From: Chaetoderma sp. LZ-2023a
Lineage: Eukaryota > Mollusca > Caudofoveata > Chaetodermatida > Chaetodermatidae
Reading direction: 5' to 3'
DNA: 64,000 nt
Assembly: GCA_034401795.1 (NCBI GenBank)
Contig: CM067366.1
Span: forward strand, 80,485,647 to 80,549,646
Shown: piece after piece, positions 57,937 through 64,000 of the stretch
How the letters are laid out: every line of letters begins with the position of its first letter
How positions within the stretch are numbered: the first letter of the stretch is position 1
The notes under the pieces: model-generated
What the model saw: the letters and a program-made list of their open reading frames with translations, nothing else
The model's database searches: none
Told to the model about the DNA's origin: nothing
Position numbers and translations under genes: made by a program

Positions 57937-58683
57937 ATGAAGAGAGAGAATCTCCTGGCAGGTGTGATGCTCACCCCACCCCACCCTCAAATAACGATGT
58001 ACACAGATGCCTTAATGGAGGGATGGGGTTTGCCTGGAAGAAGCCACAGTATCAGGGCTTTGGAATCTGGATCAGTCCTAGGAACATATAAATCTACTGG
58101 AATTACGAGCAGTAGTTCTGGCCCTGGAACATTTCTTAAAGAAAGTTCAGGGCAAGATTGTTCTAGTTCGATCAGACAACTCAACAGTAGTGACTTACAT
58201 AAACCGCCAGGGCGGAACGAAGTCACCCAGTTTCTGTATGATGACTTGGAAACTGCTTTGCTGGTGTCTACATCATATAGTCACCTTGAAGGCAGTTTAC
58301 ATTCCGGGAAGGCTAAATCTGTTAGCAGACTCAGTGAGCCGAAGGATGAGTGTTTTGCCTACGGAATGGCAACTAAATCAATGTGTGGCAGATTGTCTGT
58401 TCGACCACTGGGGGAAACCCAACATAGATTTGTTCGCAACGAACAAGAATGCGAAGATGACGACGTATGTCTCTCTGATTCCAGATCCAAGCGCTTACGC
58501 AACAGATGCGTTAGCTATCAGCTGGGAGAGAATGTATGCATACGCATTTCCACCAGCAATCCTGATTCCAAAAGTCCTTCAGAAAATCAGGCAGGAAGAA
58601 TGCCAAGTGCTTCTGATCGCACCAAATCGGCCAAGCCGATCATGGTCTGCAATCCGGTTCCTCTGCCTGTAGTATTGCTATGA
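57937..58683 (+). pseudogene. DIRS copy 2, RNase H region with overlapping recombinase-frame ORF
   Basis: Two frames are open over the same bases. One (58190-58672 and earlier pieces) continues RNase H with YINRQGGTKSPSFCMM, PNIDLFATNKNAKMTTYVS and YAFPPAILIPKVL. The other, 57937-58683, is the N-terminal overlap part of the recombinase ORF. The catalytic recombinase core itself is absent. Confidence 0.7.
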
Positions 58684-59126
58684 TACTTTAATGGTAAAAG
58701 GTAGGCTCTAGAGTCTTGAGAAATGTCTGTTTGCAGGCCAAGAGAAGACAGTTTTTGAAAATTTACCACTGGCTTGACTGCTTTCATGATCGAGCAGTAG
58801 TAAAGCTTCACAAATTGTCTTGTCTTCCCCTACAAACAGACATTGAGTAAGCAAATGTTTCAAGCTATTTGACAAATCTTGACCATTACAGTAACCCTTT
58901 AACCCTCAAATTTGTTCAAGGAAACTTCAATTTTCTCAAAGAAAATATCCATTTGCAAATCAGATGATTTTTTTAAATTTTACCACTGGAATGTCTGTCT
59001 CGGTTATCGAGCCAGTCATTTCAGTGGTAAATTTTCAAAAATAGTCTTCTCTTGGTCTGCAAATGGACATCTCTTAAGACCACTACAGAAGCCATTTCTG
59101 GCTGCTATGAGTGTTAAAGGGTTAAG
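58683..59126. repeat. Two adjacent family B fold-back repeats
   Basis: The first, degenerate, spans 58683-58900 (CCAAGAGAAGACAGTTTTTG / CAAATTGTCTTGTCTTCC). The second, 58893-59126, runs from AACCCTTTAACCCTCAAATT to ATGAGTGTTAAAGGGTTAA, centred on TCTCGGTTATCGAGCCAGTC. Confidence 0.75.
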
Positions 59127-59760
59127 GTGGTCAATTAACTGAATAACAATATACTGGAAAATCATGTGAAATTATGCAATATTTATATTTTTTCCCACCT
59201 GTGATCATATAATTTGAGTGGGAATTTTTGTAAAAAAAAAAAAAAAAAAGCATTAAATTGGTCTGGCCTTGCAGTGCATTGCTCTATCTATCCAAATCAC
59301 TTTACAGTACTTTGTGTATCAGAAATACAATATATCGCTCTTTAAATCACATTATTTTGTTCCTTCCACATACTCAACTTCCATTCATCTTTTTCATCAC
59401 CATGTACCATAACAAATTCAATAGTTCTCTTTTTAGATTTTGTCTAATGAGTTCACAAACTTTCTATAATAATTCATTACACCAAGGAATAAGTTCAGAG
59501 ATGGATTTCAGAAAGCTTTTACAACTGAGAAAGATCTCGGTTGAGCAAGTTTCAAGGGCAATTCTACAGTTTTACCCAATCGTCTTTCACTTGCCATAGA
59601 AATTTGCTGAAATAATCGTTATGAAAGTTTGGAAAGTTTTATGAAATCCACTCCAGGGGATAATATTTTCCAATCAAATTTAAAACAGATTTCATATACT
59701 GGTACTGATCACTCACTGACTTACACATGTGATGCCATCTTCTTGACAACTAATCCAAAT
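59127..59760. other. No gene seen
   Basis: AT-rich with a poly-A run at 59232-59249. A 113-codon open frame at 59258-59599 has the composition of translated AT-rich DNA and no recognisable domain. Confidence 0.45.
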
Positions 59761-59762
59761 TC

Positions 59763-60127
59763 AATGGAGGAATCTGATCTGTCATTCAAGTTTGATGTCA
59801 ACTAACAAGTGACCAGATACTGATGTCATAATCCAGATATGTCACTTGTTAGCTGACATCAAAATCAAATGACAAGTCTGTCGTGAAAGTGACAAATATC
59901 CGGCAGTAACTCTGAATTCTATGTTGTTGGTGAATTTACAATTTAATAAACATTCTGATGAATATTTGGTTTCAAAATATTCAACAGCTTACCTGTATAG
60001 ATACATAGAAATTACGATTCTGAGAATTCAGAGTTCGAGATGTTAAAATCAATTCAAACAAGCTTACAAAGTGGGTGGAGCTTAGCTAGAAATGTGCGGG
60101 GCATAGCTAGAGATGGCTCCCTCTATG
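59763..60127 (-). mobile_element. Fold-back MITE, family A, copy 9 (reverse, diverged)
   Basis: Left end TCAATGGAGGAATCTGATCT. Only half of the core remains (TTTGGTTTCAAAATATTCAA, 59967). GGTGGAGCTTAGCTAGAAAT and CATAGCTAGAGATGGCTCC are at the right. Confidence 0.55.
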
Positions 60128-60691
60128 GCTTGCTAGCTTAGAATTCAGCACTAAGACATAGATTTAACTATTCAGGCCTAAATATTTTATTCACATCACC
60201 TGAATCAAACACTCCTTATGTTATTTTGAGTTTCTTATTTATGTATATATTTTAAATGGCCCTATTCCATTCAGTGAGGTACTGCACACGTGACTAATGA
60301 ATACTGGTTCCGGAAACTAATGTCAAATTATGCCCGCGAATTGACCACTATTCTAAGTATTACTACGCCAATGTCAGTTCGGCCAATTGACATGATTATT
60401 TCTGTGTACAAGCAGTCTACACCAGACTATTGTTATTTGGCATGGTGTTTTGATCAAAGTATATAGCCAAGGAGGTAGAGTCTGATACCCTTAATACAGA
60501 CATCTCTCCTTTATTAAAAATGGTTAGCAACATGCCATAATTGCTGGTATTATTCTGTCATGTGTGCTCGGGTTCTGGTGCCATACGCGGCAATGATTGA
60601 CAGGTTTTGAGTCAGAATTTAAGGGTACATATTCGCCACAGCTCATAGCTCGAAACACTGCTAGTTAGCCTATATTTTACAATGCAGATTA

Positions 60692-60928
60692 TTAACCCTT
60701 CAGCACTTATACCAGCCAAATATGGCTTCTGCAGTGGTCTTGAGAAATGTCCATTTGCTGACCAGGAGAAGACTATATTTGACAATTTACCACTGGAATG
60801 ACTTGATCGATAACAGAGCTAGTCATTCTAGTGGTAAATTAAAAAAAATAGTCCTTGATCTGCAAATTAACATTTTCTATGAAAAAGTTTAAATTTTCTT
60901 GAACAAATTTGAGAGTTGAAGGGCTAAG
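60692..60928. repeat. Family B fold-back repeat
   Basis: TTAACCCTTCAGCACTTATA to GAGAGTTGAAGGGCTAA. Palindrome around TGACTTGATCGATAACAGAG, with arms CCACTGGAATGACT / AGTCATTCTAGTGG. Confidence 0.7.
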
Positions 60929-60960
60929 TGAAACAGAACAGGCTACAAATGAAAACCACA

Positions 60961-61160
60961 CACATGGCCCCAGCTTCAAAATATTTAACAGGTTACGTGT
61001 ATAGTTACGTTGGATTCTGGGAATTCAGCATTCAATGTATATAAATCGACCCCAACATGCAAAATGTTGACAGCGCTTAGCAAGAAATGGGGGGGGGGGG
61101 GGGGGGGGGGGTTGGGGGCGTGTTTGTGTGCAAGGCTAACAATGGATCTCTTAATTGAGT
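60961..61160 (-). mobile_element. Family A fold-back MITE, partial, with a long poly-G
   Basis: CTTCAAAATATTTAACAGGT then AAATCGACCCCAACATGC, interrupted by a G-tract at 61089-61111, and CAATGGATCTCTTAATTGAG at the end. Confidence 0.45.
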
Positions 61161-61565
61161 GTCACTGGAGTGGTTGAAAAATATTTTAATCTATGATTCA
61201 CAGCTAGTATATATTGTTGGTCTGTATGACATCTGTAAAATCTTTGAGCGAGCCATGTAGGTTGCAGCTATAGTAGCTATTTGTTTGATAAGACAATTGA
61301 AGCTTCATTAACACATGTAAGTTAACGCACATCATCACCAATTTTATCATTTAATCATTTAGTTAGATGAATATTCTATCCATTTGTCTCGCACCCTATG
61401 CGAGTTCATGACAAACTTGCCATACAGCCACAGTCAACAATTGGTGAGATTTCGGTTTAAAGAGTCCGCTAAGTAATGAAGACAATGGCGGTACCCAAAC
61501 ACTGGGAGGAAGCACTAGTCTGTGGCTGTGCTTGTTTAGAACACTGGTAGTTCGAACTGTCACTG
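61161..61565. other. No gene seen
   Basis: Spacer before the satellite. A 62-codon minus-strand frame is unconvincing. Confidence 0.4.
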
Positions 61566-63701
61566 TCATAGTCAAATGTGTCACTTGTTATCCCACTTAG
61601 CCGATGTCATAATCAAATATGTCACTTGTTACCCCACTTAGCTGATGTCATAATCAAATATGTCACTTGTTAGCCCACTTAGCCGATGTCATAATCAAAT
61701 ATGTCACTTGTTAGCCCACTTAGCTGATGCCATAGTCAAATATGCCACTTGTTAGCTCACTTAACTGATGTCATAATCATATACGTCACTTGTTATCCCA
61801 CTTAGCTGATGTCATAATCAAATACGTCACTTGCTGGCTCCTTTAGCTGATGTCATAATCAAATATGGCACTTGTTAGCCCACTTAGCAGATGTCATAAT
61901 CAAATATGTCATTTATTAGCTCACTTAGCTGACGTCATGATCAAATATGTCACTTGTTGACTCATTTAGCTGTCATAATCAAATATGTCACTTGTTAGCC
62001 CACTTAGCTGATGCCATAAGCAAATAGGTCGCTTGTTAGCCCAGTTAGCTGATGTCATAATCAAATACGTCACTTGTTATCCCACTCAGCTGATGTCATA
62101 ATCAGATACGTCACTTGTTAGCTCACTTAACTGATGTCATAATCAAATATGTCACTTGTTAGCTCACTTAGCTGATGGCATAATCAGATATGTCACTTGT
62201 TAGCTCACTTAGCTGATGTCATAATCAAATATGTCACTTGTTAGCTCACTTAGCTGATGGCATAATCAAATACGTCACTTGTTAGCTCACTTAGCTGATG
62301 TCATAATCAAACACGTCACTTGTTATCCCACTTAGCTGATGTCATAATCAAATACGTCACTTGTTATCCCACTTAGCTGATGTCATAATCAGATACGCCC
62401 CTTGTTAGCTCACTTAACTGATATCATAATCATATATGTAACTTGTTAGCTCACTTAGCTGATGCCATAATCAAATACGTCACTTGTTAGCTCACTTAGC
62501 TGATGTCATAATCAAACACGTCACTTGTTATCCCACTTAGCTGATGTCATACTCAGATACGTCACTTGTTAGCTCACTTAGCCAATGTCAGAATCAAATA
62601 CGCCCCTTGTTAGCTCACTTAGCTGATTTCATAATCAGATACGTCACTTGTTGGCTCATTTAGCTGATGTCATAATCAAATATGTCACTTGTTAGCTCAT
62701 TTAGCTGGTGTCATAATCAAATATGTCACTTGTTAGCTCACTTAACTGATGTCATGATCAAATACGTCACTTGTTGGCTCATTTAGCTGATGTCATAATC
62801 AAATAGTCACTTGTTGGCTCATTTAGCTGATGTCATAATCAAATGTGTCACTTGTTAGCTCACTTAACTGATGTCATAATCAAATATGTCACTTTTTGGC
62901 TCACTTAGCTGATGTCATAATGAAATACATCACTTGTTAGCTCACTTAGCTGATGTCATAATCAAATATGTCACTTGTTAGCTCATTTAGCTGATGTCAT
63001 AATCAGATATGTCACTTGTTAGCTCACTTAACTGATGTCATAATCAAATATGTCACTTGTTAGCTCACTTAGCTGATGTCATACTCAGATACGTCACTTG
63101 TTAGCTCACTTAGCTGATGTCAGAATCAAATACGCCCCTGGTTAGCTCACTTAGCTGATTTCATAATCAGATACGTCACTTGTTGGCTCATTTAGCTGAT
63201 GTCATAATCAAATATGTCACTTTTTAGCTCATTTAGCTGATATCATAATCAAATATGTCACTTGTTAGCTCACTTAACTGATGTCATGATCAAATACGTC
63301 ACTTGTTGGCTCATTTAGCTGATGTCATAATCAAATAGTCACTTGTTGGCTCATTTAGCTGATGTCATAATCAAATGTGTCACCTGTTAGCTCACTTAAC
63401 TGATGTCATAATCAAATATGTCACTTTTTGGCTCACTTAGCTGATGTCATAATGAAATACATCACTTGTTAGCTCACTTAGCTGGTCATAATCAGATACG
63501 TCACTTGTTGGCTCATTTAGCTAATGTCATAATCAAATATGTCACTTGTTAGCTCACTTAGCTGATGTCATAATCAAATACGTCACTTGTTGGCTCATTT
63601 AGCTGATGTCATAATCAAATACATCACGTGTTGGCTCATTTAGCTGATGTCATAATCAAATATGTCACTTGTTGGCTCATTTAGCTGATGTCATAATAAA
63701 A
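61566..63701 (+). repeat. 41-bp satellite, about 52 monomers
   Basis: The monomer reads TGATGTCATAATCAAATA then (C/T)GTCACTTGTTAGCTCACTTAGC, with point variants (TATGTCAC or TACGTCAC; GCTCAC, GCCCAC or GCTCAT). A block of 13 monomers around 62541-62945 and onward recurs at 63073-63477, sharing private variants (CATACTCAG, CAAATAGTCAC lacking two bases, ATGAAATACATCAC). The spacing of 531-532 bp is a higher-order repeat. The monomer holds CRE-like TACGTCA and TGATGTCA motifs. Confidence 0.95.
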
Positions 63702-63744
63702 TGATGTAGGTCCATCATGAGTGGCAATAGCTCATCACGAGTGT

Positions 63745-63952
63745 TTTAACCCTTACCACTCTGGTCTTAAAATTTGAAAACTTCAAGTTAAATTAACAGA
63801 TGAACTGGTGTTCATTTTTTAATAAATTTGGTGGGAGATGGTGCTGTCGTAGACAGCAACATCTTACACCAAAATTGTTTAAAATGTACTCACATTTCTT
63901 TGATATTTGCACAGTAAAAGATATAACATTGACATCAGAGTGGTAAGGGCTA
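63745..63952. repeat. Family C fold-back element, copy 2
   Basis: Ends TTTTAACCCTTACCACTCTG and CAGAGTGGTAAGGGCTAA form the terminal inverted repeat. Central palindrome AATAAATTTGGTG / CACCAAAATTGTTTA around GTGCTGTCGTAGACAGCAAC. Better preserved than the copy at 32762. Confidence 0.75.
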
Positions 63953-64000
63953 AACCTTATATCTGATGACTTTATAATTTAATAACCATTCTGCTGAATA

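Larger units (their letters stand above)
55141..58682 (+). mobile_element. Second DIRS copy, internally deleted and 3'-truncated
   Basis: The left end (TTTTCACTTCAAGAGATATA, then CTTACCTCCCTAACAC) and left terminal repeat (about 55155-55340, GTGCCCTTAATGGG, CCGCATGCGCAGACTGTCAC) are homologous to the first copy. The zinc-finger exon, about 570 bp of gag, parts of the RT (including the region before FYSTLFLVTK), the recombinase core, the internal complementary region and the right terminal repeat are missing. Homology stops at 58672 inside the domain after RNase H. Poly-C (56826) and poly-G (56939) tracts have expanded in the gag tail. Confidence 0.85.

Noticed and set aside
61396-61584. 62-codon minus-strand frame next to the satellite
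   Set aside because: No motif, no splice context and low-complexity composition.

Overview
This is animal nuclear DNA: AT-rich, intron-rich, and densely packed with dispersed hairpin elements and retroelements. The repeat style (AGCTCACCT...AGGTGAGC elements with internal tandem repeats, fold-back MITE-like elements, DIRS, Penelope-like and CR1/L2-like retroelements, several satellites) suggests a lophotrochozoan, most likely a mollusc. That is an inference from repeat style, and the species cannot be fixed from the window.

One host gene is clearly supported. It is a plus-strand EngB/YihA-family GTPase, orthologous in appearance to GTPBP8, a mitochondrial GTPase linked to large-ribosomal-subunit assembly. 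Coding exons lie at 13240-13833, 21325-21423, 24093-24223, 34248-34347 or 39203-39302, 45298-45416 and 48523-48604. A poly(A) signal follows at 48652. The open frame is 374 codons, with G1 (GRSNVGKS), G3 (DMPG) and G4 (TKID) motifs and all intron phases consistent. The most interesting result is that exon 4 exists twice, about 4.9 kb apart. Both copies are 100 bp, have the same phases and intact splice sites, and differ in sequence. Including both, or neither, gives an immediate stop, so the pair looks like mutually exclusive exons. The exon 1 donor is also unusual: the exon end plus donor forms the unit of a 37-bp minisatellite of about 22 copies, so one functional 5' splice site is followed by about 21 copies.

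Layout. 1-13.2 kb: a decayed gene fragment, a large palindrome, nested HINE-like elements with a 5'-truncated CR1/L2-like LINE, and an inverted tandem-repeat element. 13.2-25.3 kb: GTPBP8 exons 1-3, the splice-donor minisatellite, a 2.95-kb hAT-like element with an 8-bp target duplication inside a fold-back MITE, and a 64-bp minisatellite. 25.3-32.3 kb: a full-length DIRS retrotransposon (gag with Zn-finger, RT-RNase H, tyrosine recombinase, inverted terminal repeats, internal complementary region), inserted without target duplication into a fold-back repeat in intron 3. 32.3-49.2 kb: exons 4a, 4b, 5 and 6 separated by fold-back elements and HINE-like arrays. 49.2-54.1 kb: a broken Penelope-like element and an antisense fragment of another. 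55.1-58.7 kb: a second DIRS copy, 3'-truncated and internally deleted. 61.6-63.7 kb: a 41-bp satellite with a 13-monomer higher-order repeat.

A recurring palindromic module (TTGAATATTTTGAAACTAAT... with a GCTGCC/GGCAGC tip) appears at more than 20 places inside elements whose outer ends differ. This suggests that termini and a shared hairpin core are exchanged between families.
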